Source: Cryomorpha sp963741985 (GTDB lineage Bacteria > Bacteroidota > Bacteroidia > Flavobacteriales_D > Cryomorphaceae). From it: 64,000 nt of DNA. Numbering within the stretch: position 1 is the stretch's first letter; each line of letters opens with the position of its first letter. The notes beneath the pieces were generated by a model. The model was not told the origin of the DNA and did not search any database. It saw only the letters and a list, made by a program, of their open reading frames with translations. Positions 17,901-27,000 of this stretch are shown here, in pieces. The DNA lies in the NCBI GenBank assembly GCA_963741985.1, contig CAVUKD010000001.1:310001-374000 (forward strand). Reading direction: 5' to 3'. The position numbers were made by a program, and so were the translations under genes.

Positions 17901-19868
17901 AAACTGAGTGGCGTGTAAATCCACGCAAGGACTAAAGGCACCACTCATTAAATCCTCAATTATATCATCAGAATCTCCGAAGCCGATAGCAGGCAAATTA
18001 AAAGAAGAGAAACCAAAACTACCCCCCGGTGCTCCATCATAAAAATATTTATGTGATGTTTTTACCAGCAAGCTGGAGGGACCAATATTAATTACAGTGG
18101 GAATCTTTATTCTTATTTTACGTTCATAAATCTTAAAAGGTGTAGATGTGTAGCTGGGTCCGGCTTTTATATCGACTTCAATATTCAATCTAAAACCTGC
18201 AAAGTAGGCTATGCCTCCAACTAAATGCAATGCAACATCTTCTAAATAGGAAAGATTGTGCAGAGGATTAATGCAACTCCCCACATGCCAAATATCTATG
18301 TCGATATTAACCAAATCATCCAAACTTCCGAAGCCTTGATTTGCACCAATGCCATTTCCTTTTGAGACAGCTATATTTTGTATGGTATTCGCGGGCATTC
18401 CTCTTGCGTCAAGCTCATCTTTGAGAGCCGCATGATCATACGGCCCAACTCCATAAATAAGCATTTGCCTTGCTGCCGGACTATAAAGCAATTCGATCAT
18501 CGCTTCAAGTTTTGGGATATCCTGACCTACCTGAAAAGTATTATAGGTAAGATTATAAACGTCTAAAGCAGATTCAATGATACTCCTCGGAAGGTTGGCC
18601 CCAAGGTGTGGTGCGTCAACACTTACATAATAACTCGTTTCGTGGTCGTAGCCTTCGTCTTCCAGACCGGTCAAGGCCAAGCGCGCTATGACGCCACCCA
18701 TGCTATACCCCGTAACAATATTTGGAAGCGAACTGCTGTTTTCAGCTTTTTTCTCATTCACCCACTTTATTGCATTTTCCACATTCTTGGCATTCTCTAT
18801 TAAATCTCCCGTACCGCGATCAAAATCTACATACACAATGTCGTACCCGTTGGCATTGAGATCATCAAGGAATTGGTAGGCAGTAGGATAAAACTCCTCA
18901 TAGTCACCTATATTTTTAATTAAACCTTCATAATCATTTTCAAAAAACTCCGGATTAAAGCCTTCGACAAAAATGAATGGTTTTACGAGTTTGTCGTTTC
19001 CGCAGCCATACGATATATTGAGTGTAGCTCCGTAATCGGAATAAACGGGATGTTCAATGCGATGTGAAAAATCGGGGGCAGAATTGTATTTCGGTGTGAA
19101 AGTCCCACCCAGCTTTAAGAGCGAGGTGGCGTAATATATGGTGGCGTCGGAATAGGATATTTTCAATTTCAGATATTTGGCACCGTAGGTTGTCCAGGAA
19201 ACTTTTAGCGGATTGCCCAGCGTAATAGTTGTATAACCTTGTCCATTGTCAAAATCTACCTGAACGGAACTAACCGTTTTGCCCGTGTTCGTAATAAAAA
19301 AATCATTTTTGAAAAGAAAATCCCAGGATAGCTTATTGTTCAGGGTTGATCGTTTGGTAGCAAATGAAAATACTTCGTCGGCTTCGTACGGACTGGTGGA
19401 TTGATTGGGATAATCATAGAGCTGACCGCCCTGCTCGTATATCAGATTGGAAAACTGAATGGAATCTGCAATAAATTTATGATAATCTAAGTGCATAGCC
19501 ATAATGGGTATGGTACCGGCCTTGTAGAGCGAATCGGTTTCAGGTTTCCAATCCGAAGTGGTACCAATACGCTTGGTAGAATCTACGACCGATGTAACCA
19601 ATGTGCCGTAGAGCATAAACCAATCGGCGTAATTCCATAAGGTATCGGCAGTCTGTGTACCGTCGTAAGGTGCAGGATTGCGCATTGGAAATCCACGCTC
19701 TAATAAAATTCCTGAAGAAATACCTGAGAAATCGAGATTTTGAAGCAGGTAGGCTACATCATCTGATAGGTCGGGGTTGGTTTCCGTTACAATACGGTTG
19801 GGATCGTTTTGCCCGCGGGCAATAAGGCTGAGTAGGAATATTCCTACAAATAGTGTAAGCTTTTTCAT
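14943..19868 (-). CDS. Giant T9SS cargo protein with lipase-like alpha/beta-hydrolase and beta-helix regions
   Basis: 1641 residues. Signal peptide: MKKLTLFVGIFLLSLIARGQ. Residues ~295-560 form a lipase/PGAP1-like hydrolase: oxyanion-side strand KPFIFVEGFNP, then TGYSMGG with nucleophile Ser389. Residues ~820-930 hold short repeats of the type 'V.DG.KLIIEDGAEL.LNGG' (beta-solenoid), continuing into a beta-helix-like segment. The last ~80 residues (FNVYPNPTRTKLEV to GKISILN) are a type A T9SS sorting domain. It should be exported and anchored to, or released from, the cell surface and may hydrolyse lipids or esters; substrate unknown. It is the last gene after four lipoprotein paralogs and shares their upstream spacer. 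Confidence 0.85.
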   Translation of the reverse strand: MKKLTLFVGIFLLSLIARGQNDPNRIVTETNPDLSDDVAYLLQNLDFSGISSGILLERGFPMRNPAPYDGTQTADTLWNYADWFMLYGTLVTSVVDSTKRIGTTSDWKPETDSLYKAGTIPIMAMHLDYHKFIADSIQFSNLIYEQGGQLYDYPNQSTSPYEADEVFSFATKRSTLNNKLSWDFLFKNDFFITNTGKTVSSVQVDFDNGQGYTTITLGNPLKVSWTTYGAKYLKLKISYSDATIYYATSLLKLGGTFTPKYNSAPDFSHRIEHPVYSDYGATLNISYGCGNDKLVKPFIFVEGFNPEFFENDYEGLIKNIGDYEEFYPTAYQFLDDLNANGYDIVYVDFDRGTGDLIENAKNVENAIKWVNEKKAENSSSLPNIVTGYSMGGVIARLALTGLEDEGYDHETSYYVSVDAPHLGANLPRSIIESALDVYNLTYNTFQVGQDIPKLEAMIELLYSPAARQMLIYGVGPYDHAALKDELDARGMPANTIQNIAVSKGNGIGANQGFGSLDDLVNIDIDIWHVGSCINPLHNLSYLEDVALHLVGGIAYFAGFRLNIEVDIKAGPSYTSTPFKIYERKIRIKIPTVINIGPSSLLVKTSHKYFYDGAPGGSFGFSSFNLPAIGFGDSDDIIEDLMSGAFSPCVDLHATQFCFLPAVSALNIESMLETPSAAIDPVAIVANNKTPFDKAYILDPSKYPTPSTAPTNESHLSFTPSNLFPYSEILSPDFNAVNDNPTVHGYTFNFGLAQVGNEVMETTDRIEHPLTVSGISSANGALWVNRDDNLENVNDNNNPISTSNHFSVELRKSCDGNYGRVTVESLGSIVIGEDDLKTADVVVRDNCWIKMNDGFIEVRDGSKLIIEDGAELRLNGGLLRVQDGGEVIIKAGGKLIYEDGAQIELNGNDAVLALGGLTRIGNDATFTFTYQGNESGYIRMLSEGYWGQRFSVGTDAEFRLEGENAADLILYMEESADFWEYTGGVPGETSSSHKFDYVQFKKGKIIMEDDARIVLINDARFINTRVEPFDNVHPPRGITTYTFCDIRSSSLNRINIDAKLNVFESGALYLTTSDFDYSLIKVRGYGTRVRDCLFEHSNIQIDQSSISNTVQESLFRYDSGISDLSSTELFIYKTEFFHNEYPVYKELGRVTAKCSDFTDNDYAIYAANFGEVNLSSLYNGGYNYFDDNDYNVYLSLAYGIIMEDGYNQFYDGNIMNVEGTLDIPHNPCPKVINANNNIWTPLSDTSVPYVDLAHPDEAEFNVTIESFPGGPNNQIYCHIPFHFGTVAQIAYCGEFDDPRDPKDPEEGPKSDSESVSFPFIYSPTYFDSIPFDIALRQAAATTTVSDTLTGDDLLAADMYYELLELAVLDSIPNDSIAGLIEGMKWRGLGNYKATIERLFAYGVITKVENQSIFNPTVENYVSVLMAFTDSVKTQANYKPQFGLELMKASLFKTIGKKNEALHILQNMNYCDQDSIQKLILEAQIQNITFDLLAETYGADMYLADSITFELDSSIYQIPLESYIDTTGFGSYIEGPNSIYYSSCNDAFRQKSFGASNGNDLKFNVYPNPTRTKLEVQILDTSVDMEAGFTFVLIDFTGKTMFSQRIVSIHSTMNLPKLASALYFYQIQSKGKLVEQGKISILN

Positions 19869-19905
19869 AAGATTTGGTTTTATTTGGTTAAAAAAAATAT
19901 ATAGT

Positions 19906-20460
19906 TTACCAACTGTGTTGAATTCGAAATCGGAATTCTCCGTCGGTAATATTATAAGTCGTTTGATCTATCGTGTCGATAACTGTGAAGTTGAAAGTTC
20001 CTTCTACTGTTCCGAGCTTTTCTTCTGTCCTTGGTTCAAAACGGCTAAAAGTTACGGAACCATCAACCAATTTATCGACTGTCCTGTTCATTTGACCCGG
20101 TTCAGGCTCAAATGAATAATATGGCGAAGCAGAATCGGCAAACATTGGTTCCAGAAAAGAAAATGTTCCAGTTTGAGGATATGCATTAAAAAATCGAAGT
20201 CCAACTCTCCTTTCATCGATGCAGTTTCGTCCGCGCATACCTAAATATCCTTGAGGAACTCCATTCCCTGCTTCAGGATAGTAATCAAATAGTAAAGGTT
20301 CGCAAGTCAAATCGCCCGTACTTTGAAAATCTTCGCCATTCACTTTACATCGAAAATATTGGGAAAAGTTGTTGTCTTCATCCGGTTTAGGATTATCGTC
20401 GGTTTTGCAGCAACATGCTGTGGTCAGAATAAGTAGAAATAGAAGTATTGAATTTTTCAT
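19906..20460 (-). CDS. Tandem lipoprotein paralog 4 of 4 (184 residues)
   Basis: Starts at ATG 20460 (MKNSILLFLLILTTACCCK); the longer frame to 20505 runs through the repeated spacer and is not used. Signal peptide with a lipobox-like ITTAC/LTTAC and a Cys triplet. The mature part begins with a D/N/P-rich linker, then YFRCKVNGEDF and a beta-rich body, and ends with a conserved block (VDGSVTFSRFEPRTEEKLG to FRIQHSW). The variable middle has 'GVPQGYLGMRGRNCIDERR'. Probably a surface or periplasmic outer-membrane lipoprotein. No named family recognised; the VNG.dF opening is common in small Bacteroidota lipoproteins. Nearest to the giant T9SS gene, 37 bases away. Confidence 0.8.
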   Translation of the reverse strand: MKNSILLFLLILTTACCCKTDDNPKPDEDNNFSQYFRCKVNGEDFQSTGDLTCEPLLFDYYPEAGNGVPQGYLGMRGRNCIDERRVGLRFFNAYPQTGTFSFLEPMFADSASPYYSFEPEPGQMNRTVDKLVDGSVTFSRFEPRTEEKLGTVEGTFNFTVIDTIDQTTYNITDGEFRFRIQHSW

Positions 20461-20498
20461 AAGATTTGGTTTTATTTGGTTAAAAAAAAATATATAGT

Positions 20499-21053
20499 TT
20501 ACCAACTGTGTTGAATTCGAAATCTGAATTCTCCGTCGGTAATATTATAAGTCGTTTGGTCTATGGTATCAATTACTGTGAAGTTGAAGGTTCCTTCTAC
20601 GGTTCCGAGTTTCTCTTCAGTCCTCGGCTCAAACCTGCTAAAAGTTACAGAACCATCAACCAGTTTTTCAACAGTTCGGTTGAATTCATTGGGATTGGGT
20701 TTGAAGGAATAATAAGGCAAAGCAGAATCCGCAAACATTGGTTCCAAAAAAGAAAATGTTCCCTCCTGAGGTACAGCCCCCCTAAATCGTAATCCAACTC
20801 TTCTTTCATCGACGCAATTTCGACCACTCAGCACTAAATAGCCTTGTGGTGTACCGAACATTGAGTCGGGAAAATAGTTAAATATCAGCGGTTCACACGT
20901 CAGATCACCATAATTACTAAAATCTTCACCATTCACTTTACAGCGAAAATACTGAGCAAAGTTGTTGTCTTCATCCGGTTTCTTATTATCGTCGGTTTTG
21001 CAGCAGCAAGCTGTAGTCAGAATAAGTAGGAATAGAATGATTGAATTTTTCAT
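20499..21053 (-). CDS. Tandem lipoprotein paralog 3 of 4 (184 residues)
   Basis: Same length and layout as its neighbours: MKNSIILFLLILTTACCCK signal with Cys triplet, YFRCKVNGEDFSNYGDLTC start of the mature domain, and a C-terminal block identical to paralogs 1 and 4 from TVEGTFNF to the end. It differs in the middle: FNYFPDSMFGTPQGYLVLSG, the RGAVPQEGTF segment and KPNPNEFNRTVEKL. Start ATG 21053, 38 bases after the preceding paralog's stop. Function unknown. Confidence 0.8.
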   Translation of the reverse strand: MKNSIILFLLILTTACCCKTDDNKKPDEDNNFAQYFRCKVNGEDFSNYGDLTCEPLIFNYFPDSMFGTPQGYLVLSGRNCVDERRVGLRFRGAVPQEGTFSFLEPMFADSALPYYSFKPNPNEFNRTVEKLVDGSVTFSRFEPRTEEKLGTVEGTFNFTVIDTIDQTTYNITDGEFRFRIQHSW

Positions 21054-21090
21054 AAGATTTGGTTTTATTTGGTTAAAAAAAATATATAGT

Positions 21091-21645
21091 TTACCAACTA
21101 TGTTGAATTCGAAATCTGAATACTCCGTCGGTAATATTATAAGTCGTTTGGTCTATGGTATCAATTACTGTGAAGTTGAAGGTTCCCTCTACAGTCCCTA
21201 ATTTTTCTTCTGTCCTTGGCTCAAAACGGCTAAAAGTTACGGAACCATCAATTAGATTATCTATGAATCTTATGGATTCATTTGGATTTGGCTTAAAAGC
21301 ATAAAATGGAAATGCGGAATCAGCAAACATTGGCTCTATAAACAGGAAGCTACCAGTTTGGGGATTTGCATTTGCAAAACGTAGTCCAACTCCCCGTTCA
21401 TCAATACAATTACGCCCTCCCAGAACTAAATACCCTTGCGGTGTTCCATTTATGGCTTCAGGGTAATAATCAAAAATCAGAGGTTCGCACGTTAGATCGC
21501 CATAGTTACTAAAATCTTCGCCATTCACTTTAGAGCGAAAATACTGGGCAAAGTTGTTGTCTTCGTCCGGTTTCTTATTATCGTCGGTTTTGCAGCAGCA
21601 AGCCGTAATAAGTATCAGTAGGAATAGAAGTATTGAATTTTTCAT
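21091..21645 (-). CDS. Tandem lipoprotein paralog 2 of 4 (184 residues)
   Basis: Start ATG 21645 (MKNSILLFLLILITACCCK); the 25-residue upstream extension is spacer. Distinctive features: YFRSKVNGEDF, where the Cys of the other copies is Ser; LGGRNCIDERGVGLRFANANPQ; a KPNPNESIRFIDNLIDG segment just before the conserved tail; and GVFRFRIQHSW instead of GEFRF. The lost Cys could disrupt a disulfide that the other three copies may form. Function unknown. Confidence 0.8.
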   Translation of the reverse strand: MKNSILLFLLILITACCCKTDDNKKPDEDNNFAQYFRSKVNGEDFSNYGDLTCEPLIFDYYPEAINGTPQGYLVLGGRNCIDERGVGLRFANANPQTGSFLFIEPMFADSAFPFYAFKPNPNESIRFIDNLIDGSVTFSRFEPRTEEKLGTVEGTFNFTVIDTIDQTTYNITDGVFRFRIQHSW

Positions 21646-21682
21646 AAGATTTGGGTTTATTTGGTTAAAAAAAATATATAGT

Positions 21683-22237
21683 TTACCAACTGTGTTGAAT
21701 TCGAAATCGGAATTCCCCATCGGTAATATTATAAGTCGTTTGATCTATCGTGTCGATAACTGTGAAGTTGAAAGTTCCTTCTACTGTTCCGAGCTTTTCT
21801 TCAGTCCTTGGTTCAAAACGGCTAAAAGTTACGGAACCATCAACCAGTTTTTCAACCGCCTGTAACCCACCCCCTCCCGATGGAACAAAGGCATAATAGG
21901 GGAATGCTGAATCAGCAAACATTTGTTCTATAAAATTGAAAGTTCCCGTTTGAGGAATGGCATCTGAAAATCTAAGACCTACACTACTTTCGATTTCACA
22001 ATTACGCCCACTCAAAACCAAATACCCCTGAGGCGTTCCGTTTATTGCTTCAGGATAGTAATCAAATAGCAAAGATTCGCAGGTGAGATCACCTCTGTTG
22101 TGAAAATCTTCGCCATTCACTTTACAGCGAAAATACTGGGCAAAGTTGTTGTCTTCGTCTGGTTTCTTATTATCGTTGGTTTTGCAGCAACACGCTGTGG
22201 TCAGAATAAGTAGAAATAGAAGTATTGAATTTTTCAT
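21683..22237 (-). CDS. Tandem lipoprotein paralog 1 of 4 (184 residues), first in the array
   Basis: Start ATG 22237 (MKNSILLFLLILTTACCCKTN). The upstream spacer differs from the inter-copy spacer after about 14 bases, which marks the left border of the repeat. The variable middle is the most divergent of the set: NCEIESSVGLRF where others have IDERR, and VPSGGGGLQAVEKL with a Gly run before the conserved tail. Likely the promoter-proximal gene of a five-gene operon ending in the giant T9SS protein. Function unknown. Confidence 0.8.
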   Translation of the reverse strand: MKNSILLFLLILTTACCCKTNDNKKPDEDNNFAQYFRCKVNGEDFHNRGDLTCESLLFDYYPEAINGTPQGYLVLSGRNCEIESSVGLRFSDAIPQTGTFNFIEQMFADSAFPYYAFVPSGGGGLQAVEKLVDGSVTFSRFEPRTEEKLGTVEGTFNFTVIDTIDQTTYNITDGEFRFRIQHSW

Positions 22238-22250
22238 AAGATTTGGGTTT

Positions 22251-22801
22251 ATTCTTCAGATAGTTGTTTCAATACGATTTTGATGCGATGATTATTATTT
22301 GATTTTTTCGAGTGTAGAATCTCAGGCCCTTTTCTAAAGAGCAAATATTTAATTTGAAAATCGGATTACAATTAGGGAAAAAACTGTGTTAAATCAGAAA
22401 GATTCAGTTTTTAAGAAGGTTTTTCATAGGCGGTGTTTTTCGGTTATTTAAGCTTTTAATCAATAGTAAAATTCAACTCCTTCATCGGTAATGTTTGTTG
22501 AATTTGCACTTGTTTGCAATATACAGCTTAAATATTGCTTTTAGGGGGGGTAAAGCTAAATAATGTTAATGTTTTGTTTTCTATTGCGCTTTACCAGTAA
22601 AATCATTTAATCCTAAAAAATGAAATTTAAAGATATGATTGCGTTGAGAAACTATCATTAGTGATATACACGCCTTGTGACAACGTGACGAGAAGATGGA
22701 GCGCAACCTAAGCTGGATGACAATAACGACGATGTATAATAGCAAAAATGAATATACATACCATTTATTTTCAAATTCTTATGTTTCGAACAAGGGTTAA
22801 A
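22251..22801. other. Intergenic region upstream of the lipoprotein array
   Basis: AT-rich, with no convincing gene and no exact TAnnTTTG on the minus strand. It should contain the promoter of the five-gene leftward operon. A 7-G run occurs near 22544. Confidence 0.35.
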
Positions 22802-22891
22802 ATGAGTACGAATTATTCATGCGAGCATTGCGGGGAACAAAAGCGCGAAAAGGAATTCAGCATATCGCCCTCAGAGAAGATTTTGTGTTAA
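22802..22891 (+). CDS. Possible 29-residue zinc-ribbon-like peptide
   Basis: A 29-codon ATG frame begins MSTNYSCEHCGEQKREKEF, with a single CxxC knuckle, and then stops soon after. It may be a real small peptide or the stub of a decayed zinc-finger gene. There is no second CxxC, no recognised neighbour operon and no clear promoter, so confidence is low. Confidence 0.2.
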   Translation: MSTNYSCEHCGEQKREKEFSISPSEKILC

Positions 22892-23012
22892 TTATAGCCG
22901 AATTTTGCTGCGATAATAAATTTCACCACAGCTATTATATAAACGATTGCACATCCACAACTGTTCTATAATCGTAGTTAATACAGTTAGCAACTCAAAA
23001 ATCAATTTCACA

Positions 23013-23555
23013 ATGAAAAACATAGCAATAAAACTCTCAACAATATTTTTCGCATTAGCATTGACCATTTCACAGGTTTCTTGTAAAAGCAATCACCAAA
23101 ACAAGTCAGATGAAATGAATTCTCAGTCAAAATCAAATGATGAAATGGCTCAGAACCAAAATTTCCCGAAAGGAAAAACCGACGCTGAATGGAAGGAAAT
23201 ACTCACACCGCTGCAATACCAAATAATGGTAGAGCAAGGAACGGAAAGGGCGTTCAGCAATCCGTATTGGGACAACCACGCGGAAGGAGTTTATGTAAGT
23301 GCGGCGACCGGTGATACGCTTTTTAGTTCAAAAGACAAATTCGAATCGGGAACGGGATGGCCTTCGTTTACTCAACCGATTAATGACAATGCGGTGACAT
23401 GGGTAAAAGACAATACCATGGGAATGAGCCGCGATGAGGTAGTCGAAAAATCGACCGGTTTGCACCTTGGGCATGTATTCAATGATGGGCCGGCGCCTAC
23501 ACATTTGAGATATTGTATGAATTCGGCGGCGCTGGAGTTTTTGCCTGCGAAGTGA
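23013..23555 (+). CDS. msrB: Peptide-methionine (R)-S-oxide reductase, lipoprotein form
   Basis: 180 residues from ATG 23013 (MKNIAIKLSTIFF); the 22 residues upstream have no signal character and are excluded. The lipobox-like QVSC shows it is exported and lipid-anchored. The MsrB fold is complete: SNPYWDNHAEGVYV, SGTGWPSF, GLHLGHVFNDG and the catalytic Cys in LRYCMNSAAL. The two CxxC zinc pairs are absent, as in zinc-free MsrB forms. It reduces methionine-R-sulfoxide in envelope proteins, repairing oxidative damage outside the cytoplasm. It stands alone, with no msrA nearby. Confidence 0.92.
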   Translation: MKNIAIKLSTIFFALALTISQVSCKSNHQNKSDEMNSQSKSNDEMAQNQNFPKGKTDAEWKEILTPLQYQIMVEQGTERAFSNPYWDNHAEGVYVSAATGDTLFSSKDKFESGTGWPSFTQPINDNAVTWVKDNTMGMSRDEVVEKSTGLHLGHVFNDGPAPTHLRYCMNSAALEFLPAK

Positions 23556-24028
23556 GTGAGACAGAAAAAATCAAAGATTTTTTCGTAGCCGAACTCATCC
23601 CGAAGCGCGCCAGCGATATCGGGAAAGTAGCTCGTATTGAGTAGTTAGTACTTCCGGCTTGAACTCCCTCTTCATTTAAATATAATGGTTCTTACACAAC
23701 ACAGTGTCGCAAATAAATCTTTTGGATATGGTCTCGAAAAATCTTTTGGAATAAACATCTCAAATTAATAAAATTTGGGTGAGAAAATCGCGTTAATCCC
23801 GCCCGAAACGATATCAGAATTTTTTCACAGCCACATCTTTCTCCTAATTTGTGTTCAGAATTTAGCCGAGCAGGCATAATCAGGCACAATAGATTTTGAA
23901 TACTTCGGTAACGCCGTGAGAGCTCGTCCATATTTCGTTATTGTCAGATTTAGAATATCATTTTATAATCTGAATAACACAGGTTTTACTATTTTAGCAA
24001 TCTTGAGAATGGTATTAATTGAATTAGG
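23556..24028. other. Intergenic region, no supported gene
   Basis: About 470 bases between msrB and the FG-GAP gene. A 79-codon minus-strand frame (23692-23931) has no motif and I consider it chance. No clear terminator or exact -7 element was found; TATTTTAG at about 23991 may be a weak promoter for the next gene. Confidence 0.35.
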
Positions 24029-27000
24029 ATGGCCGGAAAAAGCTACTTAAGAATTTCGAAAAACACTATATCTACTATTATTTTGCTGTTTATCGCAGCA
24101 GGAGTTGATGCTCAATTTGGAGAACCAACCCTGATCACAGATTCACCTTACCAACCGGCCGGATTTTGTTCAGATATAGATGGAGATGGCGATATTGACG
24201 TGATTTATGCTGATCATCGAAACGGATCAATAAATTGGTTTCAAAATTTGGGTGAAGGGAATTTTAGTGCGCGCGAGCAAATTACATCCGAGTGGTTTGG
24301 CAGAATTTCGATGTTGCCGCATGATCTGGATGGGGATGGCGATTTAGACATTGTCGTTTGGAGTCATAACATACTCGCATGGCATGAAAATTTAGGCGGA
24401 GGAAATTTTTCGGATAGACAAATAATTCCTACTGGCACTCCATTCTATTTAACGACCGTCAAAATCATAGATTTCGATAACGATGGGGATGAAGATTTTT
24501 TATTCTCGGATAGTTTTCATGTTTTCGTGATGCCAAAAATAACAGAAGGAGTGTACGGTGCTGCACTGCCGATAAATGAAAATGATACCAACCTGGAAAA
24601 CCAAATTCTCGACTTTGCAGTCCTCGATATGGACAATGATGGTCTTAAGGATATAGCTGTATCCAAAGATACAACAGGCATGGGCTGGTATCAAAACCTT
24701 GGGGATTACGATTTCGAACCTTTTCAATTAATCGATGCGACCGTTGAAGTGAACCAGCCTTCCAACTATCCCGATCGGACAATGGTTGTCTATGATTTCG
24801 ATGACGATGGAGACGATGACCTTTTCTATGCAAATGTCAATACTCTATGGGTTTATGAGAATATAACCGATGGAGTATTTGAGCCTGGTCTGGAACTACT
24901 AACGGTTGAAATCACTTACCCCGTAAAAGCTCCTGATATTGAGATTGGAAACTTTAATGACGATGAAAATCTCGATCTTTTTATTTCCTACTACGGCTAC
25001 CCCACCAATGTATTCAATGATCCTACTCCGAGTATTTATCAATATGAATTTAATGGGACTGAATTCGAGCCTATTGAGGAGATGATGGTGGATGTTAATT
25101 TTATTACGTCTATTGATTTGCATGACATTGATCAAGATGGTGACGTAGACATTCTGGCATTTTCTACAGGAGAGAATGAGGTAGTACTCTTTGAAAATAG
25201 TGATGGTATTTATACCAATGAGTCCGATGAAATCTCTGAGGGGCTTTCAGGAATTACAGAAACTATCGCAGCAGATATCGATGGGGATTTCGATCTCGAT
25301 ATCCTTGTAGCTTCGCCTAACGATGGCAAACTATCGTGGTATGAGCGGGACGAAACAGGTTCTTTCCTGCCACAGAAAGTAATTTTGAATAATATCAATG
25401 AAGTGGATATTTTTCTCGCAGAAGATGTGGATCAGGATGGGGATATTGATCTCGTTCTCAGCGATGATACAGATGCCGGTGAGTTCTGGCTGGAGAATAA
25501 TGGTGATGGTACTTTTACCAATACTCATGATCTGGCCTCCTTTAATTCTACCCATGCATCTATAATTTTTACAGATTTTGATGGTGATGGAATATTAGAC
25601 CTATTATATACTCAAAGTATCCCCAACTTTTTTATTCTCAAAGGTCAGGGGAACGGCAATTTTAGTGGAAGTCAACAATTCGGTGTAAACGAAATAGGTG
25701 AATTTCAAGATCAGACAATTTTCGATGTGGATGAAGATGGATTTCAAGATATTGTTGGTTATTTTGAAACATTCGAAGGTGGGAATAAGCAAATTGGGTG
25801 GTATAAAAACGATGGAAATGGAAATTTTAATGAATTCTTTCCTATTGCAGCCATGGATTATGATGCGCATGAATTCCAAATTGAGCATACCGATTTAAAT
25901 CAAGATGGTCTGCAAGATTTAATTATGCGTTCATCCCCCTTTTCATCCACTCTACCGGTACATGTTGATGTCTTACAGAACTTGGGTTCCGGGAATTTTT
26001 CTTCTCCCGTATTGGTTGAAGATGAACTTTCCGGCGTAAGAGGCATGGGAATAGCCGATTTAAATTTAGATGGATTTCCAGATTTAATTCTCAGTCGGGT
26101 TCAGCCCCAATATGTTACCAATACAGGTCCTTCGGAGCCCCCAATTAATAAATACATTCAAATATATTACAATGATGGAACCGGTCAATTTTTAAGCCCT
26201 GAATTGTTTTATGCAGGTGGAAGTTTCTTTGACCATTTGTCTTTTCCGGATATGGATAGCGATGGGGATACCGATATGATTTTGTCTTCTTCGATTGTGT
26301 CAGAAATTGTTGTTATTCAGAATCAGAAATATTCACCAGTTAGAGTTAGTGGTGAAATCTTTCTGGATGAAAATCAGAATGGAATTAAAGATAGTACAGA
26401 AACATATCCCAATTGGGTGGATATCTCATCAACCCCCCAGGCGGTCAACTTTTTATTAACCGATTCGGGTCGTTACTTGTTATCCTTTAGCGACTATGAA
26501 GAAACCTATACGGTTGCACCGGAACTTCCCGCTTCTTGGGGTATAAGTACAGAACATCAAAGCTATACTTTTACCATCGGTTCTGATTTCTCTCCACTAG
26601 ATACCTTAGATTTTGGTATTTACCCGCTTGTTGAATTGCCCAATTTTGATGTGGAATTGGCCGGCGGTTGGCCGAGATGTGACCGTGATGTACCGTATTG
26701 GATTACATTGGATAATCAGGGAACTACAGTGGGTGGTGGTACCATTCATTTGGAACTGGATAATTTACTTGATTATGTAGATGCCAATGTTGAGCCAGAT
26801 TCTATAATTGATCAGAACATATACTGGCACTTCGATAGCTTAGGTTCTTATGACGGAATAGGTATCGAAGTAACGGTACACATGCCAAATTTTGGAAGTA
26901 TAGGAGAACTAATGACAACTACGCTGGAAGCTGCAGTGACAGATATTGGGGAAAATCCATACTACTATGCAGATACACTAAACCAAATTATGGCGTGTAC

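Larger units (their letters stand above)
19869..22250 (-). repeat. Four-copy tandem gene repeat, about 592 bp per unit
   Basis: Start codons lie at 22237, 21645, 21053 and 20460, a period of 592-593 bases. Each unit is a 555-base gene plus a 37-38-base spacer. The spacer (ATAAGATTTGG, TTTATTTGGTTAAAAAAA and TATATAGTTTACCAACT) is nearly identical between copies, and its first part also precedes the giant T9SS gene at 19869-19905. The 5' and 3' coding ends are almost identical; the centres differ. Confidence 0.9.

Noticed and set aside
23692..23931. 79-codon minus-strand frame after msrB
   Set aside because: Composition atypical and no recognisable motif; likely chance.
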